This document shows, in pieces, positions 7,899 to 14,096 of a stretch of 25,702 nt of DNA (the stretch's first letter is position 1; every line of letters begins with the position of its first letter). The position numbers were made by a program, and so were the translations under genes. The notes under the pieces are model-generated. The model did not search any database and was not told the DNA's origin. It worked only from the letters and a program-made list of their open reading frames with translations. Origin of the DNA: a virus; IMG/VR virus record IMGVR_UViG_3300021962_000581, positions 1-25,702 of that record; one strand, 5' to 3'.

Positions 7899-8386
7899 TG
7901 AAAAATTTTATATTATTATTTTTAATTGTATTAACATCTTGCGGAAGCAGGAAAGTTCAAGTAGATAAACTTGATATAAAAAAGGACAGTGTGGCCGAAA
8001 CAAAAATTGCGGTTACAACTATAGAAACAAAACAAAAAACGGATTCTACAAATATAGTTACAACAATTGATAATAGTGAGATAACTATTACGCCAATTGA
8101 TACATGCAAAGAAATTGTGGTAGACGGCAAAGTTTATAAAAACGTTGTTTTAAAGATAAAAAAAAATAAAGCTAATACTTTATATACAAATAACAAAACA
8201 GAGTCTAATAATAAGCGTATGGACTCCGTAGCAACTATTAAAGTAAATAAAACAGAGAAAGTTTCTGGTAAAAATAAAACTATAGATAAGAAGGCAGATT
8301 ATTCTTGGATCCTATGGTTACTTTTATTAATATTAATATTATATCAATTATGGCGAAACAGACTGTCGTTGCTAAAGTTATTGTAA
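7898..8386 (+). CDS. Lipoprotein with C-terminal membrane anchor, probable u-spanin
   Basis: This 162-aa product has a lipoprotein signal peptide (residues 1-14) with lipobox LTSC and the modified Cys at 15. A polar Lys/Thr-rich periplasmic stretch (about 16-133) follows, then a transmembrane helix (about 136-152, SWILWLLLLILILYQLW) and a short basic tail. An outer-membrane lipid anchor plus an inner-membrane helix in one chain is the defining architecture of unimolecular spanins (T1 gp11 type), which fuse the two membranes in the last step of lysis of Gram-negative hosts. The position after holin and lysin candidates agrees. The first 37 codons' worth of context shows no frameshift; the last 37 bases overlap the next gene in another frame. 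Confidence 0.8.
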   Translation: MKNFILLFLIVLTSCGSRKVQVDKLDIKKDSVAETKIAVTTIETKQKTDSTNIVTTIDNSEITITPIDTCKEIVVDGKVYKNVVLKIKKNKANTLYTNNKTESNNKRMDSVATIKVNKTEKVSGKNKTIDKKADYSWILWLLLLILILYQLWRNRLSLLKLL

Positions 8387-8484
8387 AAGACATTTCAAGA
8401 CCAGGTGTTCATGCAAAAACAAAATCATCTAAATTAAAAACCTCTAAGCTATATAAAAAAGCATATAGAGGCCAAGGAAAGTAA
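8350..8484 (+). CDS. 44-aa conserved basic microprotein
   Basis: This short frame begins inside the end of the spanin gene (37-base overlap, different frame). It starts MAKQTVVAKVIV and continues RPGVHAKTKSSKLKTSKLY, ending YRGQGK. The RPGVHAKxKxSxxKxSKxY...GQG pattern recurs, as I remember, in structural regions of many Bacteroidota phages including crAss-like ones, usually as a protein under 50 residues. It has a strong positive charge and no hydrophobic segment, so DNA or RNA binding or internal virion placement is plausible. The function is unknown. It is the last gene before the gap ahead of groEL. Confidence 0.75.
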   Translation: MAKQTVVAKVIVKDISRPGVHAKTKSSKLKTSKLYKKAYRGQGK

Positions 8485-8501
8485 AAGTCCTAAAAAGCAG
8501 G

Positions 8502-8520
8502 TGATATATAAGTTATATCA
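8502..8520 (+). promoter_or_regulatory. Short inverted repeat upstream of groEL
   Basis: TGATATA (8502-8508) is followed after 5 bases by its exact complement TATATCA (8514-8520). It lies in the 54-base gap before groEL, 18 bases before the start codon, in a position fit for an operator or a weak leader hairpin. The stem is AT-rich and weak, and no clear promoter octamer accompanies it. Confidence 0.3.
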
Positions 8521-8538
8521 ATTTAATCAAATAAAATT

Positions 8539-10086
8539 ATGTCAGACGCAATAGTCAAAAACTTAAGCTTTGGGAAAGAAGCGAGTGATAAAGTATTTAC
8601 CGGTATAGAAAAACTAGCTAAAGCAGTTAGCTCAACATTAGGAGCAAGTGGTAAATGTGTTTTGCTGGAAGACGGAAATGGTCGTCCAGTAATTACAAAA
8701 GATGGGGTTTCAGTTGCTGATTCCATTATATTATTAGACCCTGTTGAAAATATGGGCGCTACATTATTAAAAGAAGCAGCTAGAAAAACAGTAAGAGAAG
8801 CTGGAGATGGTACAACAACCGCAACAGTATTAGCTCATGCAATTTTAAAGAATGCTTACGCTATAGAAAATCCTAATGCTAGGCAAATAAAAGAAGGTAT
8901 TAATAAAGCAGTTGATAAAGTTATTGAATATCTCGAAGATATGGCAATAAAAGTCGACGATGAAATGTTAAATCAAATTGCAACAATTTCAACTAACAAT
9001 GATCCTGAACTAGGTAAATTAGTTGGTGATGCTTTTAGATCTGTTGGCAATACCGGAATTGTAATGATGGAAACATCATCAGAACCTGAATGTAGTTTAC
9101 AAGTTGTAGAAGGCGTTCAATGCTCAATGGGATTAAAAAATTCCCACTTTATAACAAATCAAAAAAACAAATCGGCGGAACTGGATAATCCTTTAGTTTT
9201 ATTAGTAGAATCGCCGGTTGAAAATATACGTCAAATACAATCAGTATTAGAGTACGTAATAAAAAATAATAAGTCTTTGTTAATCATTGCGGATATGGAT
9301 CAAGTTCCATTATCAGCTTTAGCAATGAATAAATCAAAAGGCAATATAAAAGTTAATGTTATTGACGCTCCGGTATTTGGAGTTAATAGAAAAGAAATCT
9401 TTGATGATTTGGCTTTATTAACAGGCGCAACATTAATAAATGAAGATCTAGGTGATGATTTAGATTTAATACGTCCTGAAATGTTAGGTACTTGTATTAA
9501 GAGTGTTACAAATCACGAAGAAACAATACTTCAAGTTGGTGAAACATCAGAAGAAATTTTGGATATTATAAATGATATTAAAAAGTCATTATTAGAAAAT
9601 AATTCACCGGCTCAAGTAATTAAGCTAGAAAAAAGATTAGCAAGACTAACAGCTAAAATTGCTGTTTTAAAAGTTGGTGCTAATTCAGAAATAGAATTAA
9701 AAGAAAAAGCAGACAGAATAGAAGATGCCATTTGCGCAACCAAGGCAGCAATCAAAGAAGGTATTGTACCAGGAGGAGGAATTGCTTTACTAAATGCTTC
9801 TCACAATATAGATACGTTTTCTACTGGTGAAGAAATACTTTTAGATTCTATTAGAGCACCTTTTAAAACTATATTAGATAATGCAGGTATTGATCATGCC
9901 CCATTAGAAACAATATCAAAAGTTGGGTACGGGCTTAACGTTATAACAGGTGAAACTGTTGATATGATTAAAGCAGGTATTATTGATCCTTTATTAGTTA
10001 CAAAATCAGCATTAAGAAATGCGGCTTCAGTAGCTACTACTATATTGTCAACGGATTGTGTAATCAATAATTTGAGAGTACAATGA
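8539..10086 (+). CDS. groEL: Phage-encoded group I chaperonin GroEL
   Basis: This 515-aa product aligns with bacterial GroEL (about 548 aa) from end to end. Equatorial domain: STLGASGK (32-39), ITKDGVSVA (52-60) and the ATP site GDGTTTATVL (89-98). Asp55, Asp90, Asp396 (RIEDA) and Asp483 correspond to E. coli Asp52, Asp87, Asp398 and Asp495, so ATP hydrolysis should be intact. The apical domain (about 190-375) changes several substrate-binding residues (see findings). VPGGG is at 410-414. The usual GGM-rich C-terminal tail is missing; the chain ends NNLRVQ. groEL precedes groES with an ATGA overlap, the reverse of the bacterial groES-groEL order. It probably folds capsid or tail proteins in the infected cell. 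Confidence 0.95.
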   Translation: MSDAIVKNLSFGKEASDKVFTGIEKLAKAVSSTLGASGKCVLLEDGNGRPVITKDGVSVADSIILLDPVENMGATLLKEAARKTVREAGDGTTTATVLAHAILKNAYAIENPNARQIKEGINKAVDKVIEYLEDMAIKVDDEMLNQIATISTNNDPELGKLVGDAFRSVGNTGIVMMETSSEPECSLQVVEGVQCSMGLKNSHFITNQKNKSAELDNPLVLLVESPVENIRQIQSVLEYVIKNNKSLLIIADMDQVPLSALAMNKSKGNIKVNVIDAPVFGVNRKEIFDDLALLTGATLINEDLGDDLDLIRPEMLGTCIKSVTNHEETILQVGETSEEILDIINDIKKSLLENNSPAQVIKLEKRLARLTAKIAVLKVGANSEIELKEKADRIEDAICATKAAIKEGIVPGGGIALLNASHNIDTFSTGEEILLDSIRAPFKTILDNAGIDHAPLETISKVGYGLNVITGETVDMIKAGIIDPLLVTKSALRNAASVATTILSTDCVINNLRVQ

Positions 10087-10343
10087 AAGCAGTAGGTAGG
10101 AATTTAATAATACAAAAAGTAAAAGAGGGGACTACCGCAACGAAAGGCGGTTTATTACTTGCAGAGAATCAGAGAGAAGATATTAGGTATGTAGAAGCTC
10201 AAGTGATGTCTGTTGGTGAAGAAGTTGCTGGAGTAAAAGTTAGTGATATAATTTTTTATGATAGGCATGCTGGTCACAAAATAGAGCTTGGAAAAGAAAT
10301 ATACCACGTTATAAAACTTGCCGATGTAGTTGTTGTATTATGA
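10083..10343 (+). CDS. groES: Phage-encoded co-chaperonin GroES
   Basis: This 86-aa product fits the GroES fold. It opens with a conserved-type first strand (MKAVGRNLIIQKV), has a mobile loop at about 15-32 containing GGLLL (22-26) in place of the GGIVL that docks onto GroEL, then VMSVGEE and a C-terminal core ending DVVVVL. E. coli GroES has a roof hairpin after the VGN motif; here VGEEVAGVKVSD runs directly into the next strand, so the roof loop seems absent, as in T4 gp31. Start and stop both overlap neighbours (ATGA with groEL and with the next gene), so stoichiometric coupling with groEL is likely. Confidence 0.92.
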   Translation: MKAVGRNLIIQKVKEGTTATKGGLLLAENQREDIRYVEAQVMSVGEEVAGVKVSDIIFYDRHAGHKIELGKEIYHVIKLADVVVVL

Positions 10344-10798
10344 GCCGTTTAGAAGCATCAGATATTAAGGATCTTGGATTGCTAAAACATTATAGGATAA
10401 TACGCAGATGGGCTTGTAAAAACAATAATTTAACCGATGCAGATTTAGAGTTGCTAATATACTTTGACTGCATGGATTTTTTTACCAAACAGGATTATAA
10501 GATAGGTACATACGCATATAGTTGGGATAATAAACGCTGGAACAATTTATTAAAAGAAGGTTGGATAGTGGTTTGGAGAAATAGAAACCATACAACTCAA
10601 AAATACAATATATATAAAGTTTCATTTAAGTGTAAACAACTAATAAATAAGATGTACCGTATAATGCTGGGTAAAGACGATATACCAACTAGCCATAGAA
10701 ACACTATAATGAAAGGCAAAACGTATATGGATACTGTTGCAATAACAGCAATACAAAATGTAAATAACGATAAAACAAGAAATAGTTATGATGAATAA
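10340..10798 (+). CDS. Winged-helix-like conserved phage protein
   Basis: This 152-aa basic product has a helical N-terminal half with DADLELLIYFD (about 33-43), then YSWDNKRWNNLLKEGWIVVW (about 60-79), which looks like the recognition helix and wing of a MarR-type winged helix. A VSFKCKQLINKMY helix follows, then a Thr/Arg-rich tail with NTIMKGKTYMD. I recall this family in crAss-like and other Bacteroidota phages but know no function. It is coupled to groES by ATGA and overlaps the next gene by 11 bases. It could control the chaperonin operon or late genes, or be a structural protein; this is inference. Confidence 0.65.
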   Translation: MSRLEASDIKDLGLLKHYRIIRRWACKNNNLTDADLELLIYFDCMDFFTKQDYKIGTYAYSWDNKRWNNLLKEGWIVVWRNRNHTTQKYNIYKVSFKCKQLINKMYRIMLGKDDIPTSHRNTIMKGKTYMDTVAITAIQNVNNDKTRNSYDE

Positions 10799-11042
10799 CG
10801 GAGTATACAATCAAGTTGATCCAACTATGGCTGGAGCAATGCCGGTGCCTGGACAAATGGGTGTTAACCCAAACCAAATGGTGCCAAATCAAATTAATCC
10901 AAAAGCATTTAGTAATGCTGCGGCAATTAGTGGGATGTATGGAAATGCAAATCCAAATACATTTACAAGAACTGTAGGTCCATTAACGCCACCAGTTGAT
11001 CCTAGCGCAATAACACCAACTCCAAACTTTAACAATATTTAG
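10788..11042 (+). CDS. Small Pro/Asn/Met-rich protein
   Basis: This 84-aa product is unusually rich in Pro, Asn, Met and Gly with few charges, so it is probably extended or disordered. Repeating MxPNQ-like bits occur at about 20-40 and Pro-Thr-rich bits at the end. Two adjacent ATGs (10788, 10791) are possible starts; both overlap the previous gene. The composition suggests a virion linker or minor structural protein. No family was recognised. The next ATG follows the stop by 2 bases. Confidence 0.6.
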   Translation: MMNNGVYNQVDPTMAGAMPVPGQMGVNPNQMVPNQINPKAFSNAAAISGMYGNANPNTFTRTVGPLTPPVDPSAITPTPNFNNI

Positions 11043-11044
11043 TT

Positions 11045-11263
11045 ATGAATATAAACGCAACAAAACACCCAAGATTGCCTTTAGATAAAGAAGGTCAAAT
11101 AGGAGGATTAGGAGCAGACGCTGTATGGGCTGGCCCATGGGACTCTACTGGATACCCAAAAGGCAAAGGGTCTAGTTCCGGTAAAAACGGAATTAAACTT
11201 AGGTTTGATGATCCTGTTTGTAAACCAGGCCCAATCACAATGAAAGCAAAAGGAAGATATTAA
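11045..11263 (+). CDS. Small conserved-type hypothetical protein
   Basis: This 72-aa basic product is Gly/Lys/Pro-rich and contains HPRLPLDKEGQIGGLGADAVW near the start and a KLRFDDPVCKPGPITMKAKGR end. It has no membrane segment and no known catalytic motif. It is the last gene of the run that starts with groEL and is followed by a 41-base unstructured A/C-rich leader of the next gene. A minor virion role is possible from context only. Confidence 0.6.
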   Translation: MNINATKHPRLPLDKEGQIGGLGADAVWAGPWDSTGYPKGKGSSSGKNGIKLRFDDPVCKPGPITMKAKGRY

Positions 11264-11304
11264 TAAACAACAACTAATAAATAACAAACAAAACAAATAA
11301 CAAA

Positions 11305-11586
11305 ATGGTAAAATTTATCTCAATTCCAAACACATTAAGCGCTACTGCTCCATTTCTTTTTAATGTAGCAAATATTACTGGTGTAGTATATGCTACTACA
11401 ACTACTTTTTTAGTTTACGCTGACGGAAAAACTTACACATTCACAGTTTCAGGTGGTACTGCTGCTCTTACAGCCGCTACAGTAAACGCTGTTAACAAAG
11501 CAATCTTAAGTCCTGCTGGGCCTACAGTTGTTGAAGTTGCAATGCCTGCTGGAGCTACTATCGCTGTTGTTCCTTCTGTAGCATAA
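11305..11586 (+). CDS. Small Ala/Thr/Val-rich protein, candidate decoration protein
   Basis: This 93-aa product has almost no charge after the first residues and is rich in Ala, Thr and Val, with strong beta tendency and one TFTVSGGTAALTAATVNAV segment at about 46-64. Codons lean to GCT, ACT, TAC and TTC, as in the major capsid gene and unlike most neighbours, which suggests high expression. An A/C-rich unstructured leader precedes it and a hairpin follows its stop. A capsid decoration or other abundant virion protein fits these traits. No family was recognised. Confidence 0.65.
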   Translation: MVKFISIPNTLSATAPFLFNVANITGVVYATTTTFLVYADGKTYTFTVSGGTAALTAATVNAVNKAILSPAGPTVVEVAMPAGATIAVVPSVA

Positions 11587-11599
11587 TAATAACCTTAAT

Positions 11600-11627
11600 T
11601 CCCCTATAAATTAATTTTTGTAGGGGA
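11600..11627 (+). terminator. Terminator-like hairpin
   Basis: TCCCCTA (11600-11606) pairs with TAGGGGA (11621-11627), giving a 7-bp GC-rich stem with a 14-base loop just after the 93-aa protein gene. No long T-run follows, so it may slow transcription or protect the upstream mRNA end rather than stop transcription fully. Confidence 0.5.
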
Positions 11628-11646
11628 TTTAATTAAATAAAAAAAT

Positions 11647-11796
11647 ATGGCAACTAAAAAAGTTATCGAAAAGAAAACAGGGGAAAAGTATGCTTCTAAA
11701 GCAGCAATGGCTAAACACGAAAAGAAAGAGTCTAAAGCTGAACAAATGAAAGAATACGGTAAAGTTAAAAGAACTCCTGCTAAAACAAAAAAGTAA
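11647..11796 (+). CDS. 49-aa Lys-rich microprotein
   Basis: This short frame encodes a highly charged Lys/Glu/Ala protein starting MATKKVIEKKTGEKYASK and ending RTPAKTKK, probably helical in the middle and disordered at the ends. The ATG follows an A/T-rich leader after the hairpin and the stop lies 4 bases before the next gene. The composition resembles the other basic small proteins of this phage. DNA binding is possible, but the function is unknown. Confidence 0.65.
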   Translation: MATKKVIEKKTGEKYASKAAMAKHEKKESKAEQMKEYGKVKRTPAKTKK

Positions 11797-11800
11797 TACC

Positions 11801-12115
11801 ATGGCATTTATAATGAAGGGTGCACCGTATAATATGGACAATACTCCAATCTATAGTACAGACATGGATGGTGATGTATTAGGTATGGCGCAAAATAATG
11901 GAGCAATCCTAATTAACAAAGACGTGTCCCCTTTAGAATTAAAAAAAAATAAAACCATATCTCACGAGAAAGTTCATATAGATCAAATGAAGCGTGGCGA
12001 TTTAGATTATACGGATACTCATGTTATTTGGAAAGGCAAAAAATACCCTAGAGCTACTATGGACGAAGGAAATAAAAAATTACCTTGGGAAATGGAAGCT
12101 TATAAAAAACAGTAA
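11801..12115 (+). CDS. Small protein with HExxH motif, candidate metallopeptidase
   Basis: This 104-aa product carries SHEKVHIDQ (residues 54-62), a complete HExxH zinc-peptidase signature, followed 38 residues after the second His by a WEMEAY segment whose Glu97 or Glu99 could be the third zinc ligand of a gluzincin. The N-terminal part is short, with an ILINKDV strand before the helix, as in minimal metallopeptidase domains. I know of HExxH proteins with a similar HxxH...WExEA layout in phage structural regions but cannot name the family. It could mature a virion protein or act on the host envelope. A start at residue 5 (MKGAPY) is also possible. Confidence 0.7.
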   Translation: MAFIMKGAPYNMDNTPIYSTDMDGDVLGMAQNNGAILINKDVSPLELKKNKTISHEKVHIDQMKRGDLDYTDTHVIWKGKKYPRATMDEGNKKLPWEMEAYKKQ

Positions 12116-12126
12116 ATACGCGTAAT

Positions 12127-12154
12127 AATAATATTATATAAATCTAATATTATT
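12127..12154 (+). promoter_or_regulatory. Perfect AT-only inverted repeat
   Basis: AATAATATTA (12127-12136) and TAATATTATT (12145-12154) are exact complements separated by 8 bases. The repeat fills most of the 44-base gap before the secreted-protein gene, 6 bases from its ATG. It may be a leader hairpin controlling translation or an operator; the weak AT stem makes terminator function unlikely. Confidence 0.35.
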
Positions 12155-12159
12155 TAATT

Positions 12160-12519
12160 ATGAAAAAAGTATTTTTAATTATCGCAGTTGCATTATTCAG
12201 TTTAAACACTTTTGCTCAACAAAAAATTAATGTTGATGATTTAGTTGGTTATTGGCAACCAAACGAGGAATCCTCACAGTTGTTTTTTTGGAAAGATATT
12301 GAAGGAAATTTGCAAGTTCAGGAAATTTGTGGGTCAACCGGAGAGCCAATTGACTTGATTAGATTAAAAGTTAATGAAACTAGTTTAATTATTGACACCA
12401 TTTTTAAACCAAATCAATGGATTGTTAGGTGTGAATTTACTTTAACTGAAAACAACAAATTGCTTTGCCAAGTTAGCGGAGACGCTGAAGCAAAAATATA
12501 CTATACTAAGATTAAATAA
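12160..12519 (+). CDS. Secreted protein with Sec signal peptide
   Basis: This 119-aa product has a typical Bacteroidota signal peptide: MKK, a hydrophobic core (about 4-15), then NTFAQQ, with cleavage expected after about residue 19. The mature part begins with VDDLVGYWQPNEE and is beta-rich with two Cys (in QEICGS and VRCEF), reminiscent of small lipocalin-like or DUF-type periplasmic proteins of Bacteroidota. An export signal is out of place in a virion block, so it may be a moron acting in the host periplasm during infection, for example in exclusion or envelope modification. Its own hairpin-bearing upstream gap suggests separate control. No family was recognised. Confidence 0.7.
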   Translation: MKKVFLIIAVALFSLNTFAQQKINVDDLVGYWQPNEESSQLFFWKDIEGNLQVQEICGSTGEPIDLIRLKVNETSLIIDTIFKPNQWIVRCEFTLTENNKLLCQVSGDAEAKIYYTKIK

Positions 12520-12543
12520 TAACCAACAATTAAAAAAAACAAA

Positions 12544-13218
12544 ATGGCATACAAACAAACCCCAGGTGGCCCAATGAAACAAAAAACGGGGCACGGAATT
12601 CCTAGTGCATTTTTGCAAAAACAACCAAATTATAAGGCGGCTGATGTGGAAGAATCCGAAAAAGGGACCGGCGCTTCTTTCCACGCAACTAGAATTTTAC
12701 AAGATTACCCACAGCAACAAAAACATTTAATTAAAAATGTTGAAAAAAACCCTGTATCTGGTAAAATTACAAGTTATGAAACAAAAATAGACGCTGCAAA
12801 AGCTGTAGAACAAAGTCAAGTTGCTAGAGACAGTATGAATTACTTAAGTGGAATTAAAGATCCAAAACTTAGAGAAAAAGCAGGAAGAACTTTTTCATTT
12901 AATTTTTCTCCAAATAATCCGTATGGTAAAAAAGCAATTGAAAGACAAGGCGGTGAATATCAAGGACCAGGGAAAGTATCTGCTACGCAAGAAGATAAAT
13001 CAAAAATATTAACTAATCTTAGGGTTGGGGCTATTACTGGAAAAAACGTAACTCAACAAGATGAAGCTCAAAGAGTGTTTGGAATTGAGGCAGTACCTAA
13101 AGCTTTAGAGCAATTTAATAAAGTTACAGGCGTTAAAACTACAACGCCTAAAAGCAAAAAAGGAGGGCCTAGACAAATGAAGCCTAAAACCTCTGCTGCA
13201 AAAATGAAAAAATGCTAA
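12544..13218 (+). CDS. Lys/Gln-rich hypothetical protein
   Basis: This 224-aa product is basic and largely polar. It begins MAYKQTPGGPMKQKTGHGIP, a start I recall in structural-region proteins of related phages, has a central segment (about 95-125) with SGIKDPKLREKAGRTFSF, and ends in a Lys-rich tail finishing KMKKC. No membrane segment or catalytic motif is seen. It is preceded by an A-rich leader and abuts the next ATG directly. It could be a scaffold-like or internal head protein; this is inference. Confidence 0.65.
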   Translation: MAYKQTPGGPMKQKTGHGIPSAFLQKQPNYKAADVEESEKGTGASFHATRILQDYPQQQKHLIKNVEKNPVSGKITSYETKIDAAKAVEQSQVARDSMNYLSGIKDPKLREKAGRTFSFNFSPNNPYGKKAIERQGGEYQGPGKVSATQEDKSKILTNLRVGAITGKNVTQQDEAQRVFGIEAVPKALEQFNKVTGVKTTTPKSKKGGPRQMKPKTSAAKMKKC

Positions 13219-13467
13219 ATGAAAAATCTATCAACAACAGGTTATAAAAAAAATAGCGCTGATAAAGATAGACCTTATAATGTAATACCTAGCGGGGACA
13301 TCACAATGAAAAACGTAGATTTCCCCGTTTTGGGTATTGATAATGAAGGTAATTCTAAATTAATGGAACCAGGTAAAGATTATTCTTTCCCAGGGAATAC
13401 TGTATTAGAATTTAAATTGAATACAAAAAATAAAAGTAAAATATATAATAAAATATTTAAAAAATAA
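13219..13467 (+). CDS. Small conserved structural-region protein
   Basis: This 82-aa product contains GYKKNSADKDRPYNVIPSG (about 8-26), ITMKNVDFPVLGIDNEGN (about 28-45) and a PGKDYSFPGNTVLEF element (about 51-65), then a Lys-rich tail. I recall the same series of motifs in other uncultured Bacteroidota phages, with no known function. The start directly follows the upstream stop. The beta-rich middle fits a minor virion protein. Confidence 0.65.
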   Translation: MKNLSTTGYKKNSADKDRPYNVIPSGDITMKNVDFPVLGIDNEGNSKLMEPGKDYSFPGNTVLEFKLNTKNKSKIYNKIFKK

Positions 13468-13469
13468 TT

Positions 13470-13781
13470 ATGGGACAATTTGGAAATCAACCTGATTTTG
13501 GAACAAGAGCAGCAACAGCAACACCAACGGGAAACCCATCAGATACAGACACAGCTATTAATTTAAATTCAGCCGCATTATATATTGGCACTGGAGGGAC
13601 TTTAGTTTGTAGAGTAGTAGGTGGGAATGCAGATTTATATAGCGCAGATGAGCAAAGCGGTTATACTGTTTTTAATAATGTGCCAGACGGCACTTTTTTC
13701 CCGGTTATAGTAAGCGCTGTGTGGGCTACTGACGGCGATGTCACTAGCACAAGTTGCTCCAACATTATAGCTCTTTACTAA
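13470..13781 (+). CDS. Spike base-like protein (RCAP_rcc01079 type)
   Basis: This 103-aa product has the series ALYIGTGGTLVCRVVGG (about 36-52), VFNNVPDGTFFPVIVSAVW (about 67-85) and a C-terminal NIIALY. This matches the pattern of the phage spike-base proteins named after Rhodobacter gene transfer agent rcc01079 (ALYVGTGG, VPxGTxLPVxVxxV, DIxALY). In that family it supports head spikes or fibres. Assignment is from remembered motifs, not search. The stop overlaps the next ATG (TAATG), so the downstream small protein may be the partner spike. Confidence 0.65.
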   Translation: MGQFGNQPDFGTRAATATPTGNPSDTDTAINLNSAALYIGTGGTLVCRVVGGNADLYSADEQSGYTVFNNVPDGTFFPVIVSAVWATDGDVTSTSCSNIIALY

Positions 13782-14065
13782 TGAAAATGGGTATAGGGAT
13801 AGGTTGGCCTAATGCTAGTGCATATTTAGCGGGGCCCCCCTATAAATTAGCTATAACAAACTGCGCGGGAGATACAATTGCTTATCCTTATTCATCATCT
13901 GATGTATTTGGTCCAGGTATTTATTTATATGAAGATAGAGCATTAACAATACCATTTTTTATACCGGGAACTTGGAATGCATTTACCGGCCTGCCAATCG
14001 AAGATGGGTATTTAATAGATAACACAAATGGGCAAGTAAAAACAACTTTGCAATCTTGCTTTTAA
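13781..14065 (+). CDS. Small Gly/Tyr-rich protein, possible spike partner
   Basis: This 94-aa product starts MKMGIGIGWPNASAYLAGPP, has two Cys (about 29 and 93) and a YLYEDRALTIPFFIPG segment, and looks like a compact beta domain without membrane helices. I chose 13781 over an in-frame ATG at 13754 because it gives the TAATG junction common in this phage and avoids a long overlap. It directly follows the spike-base-like gene and may form the spike or fibre itself. No family was recognised. Confidence 0.6.
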   Translation: MKMGIGIGWPNASAYLAGPPYKLAITNCAGDTIAYPYSSSDVFGPGIYLYEDRALTIPFFIPGTWNAFTGLPIEDGYLIDNTNGQVKTTLQSCF

Positions 14066-14096
14066 TAAATAAAAATTAACAATTAAATTAAATAAA

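Noticed and set aside
13754-13780. Upstream start for the 94-aa protein
   Set aside because: The TAATG junction at 13781 matches the habit of this genome and avoids a longer overlap.
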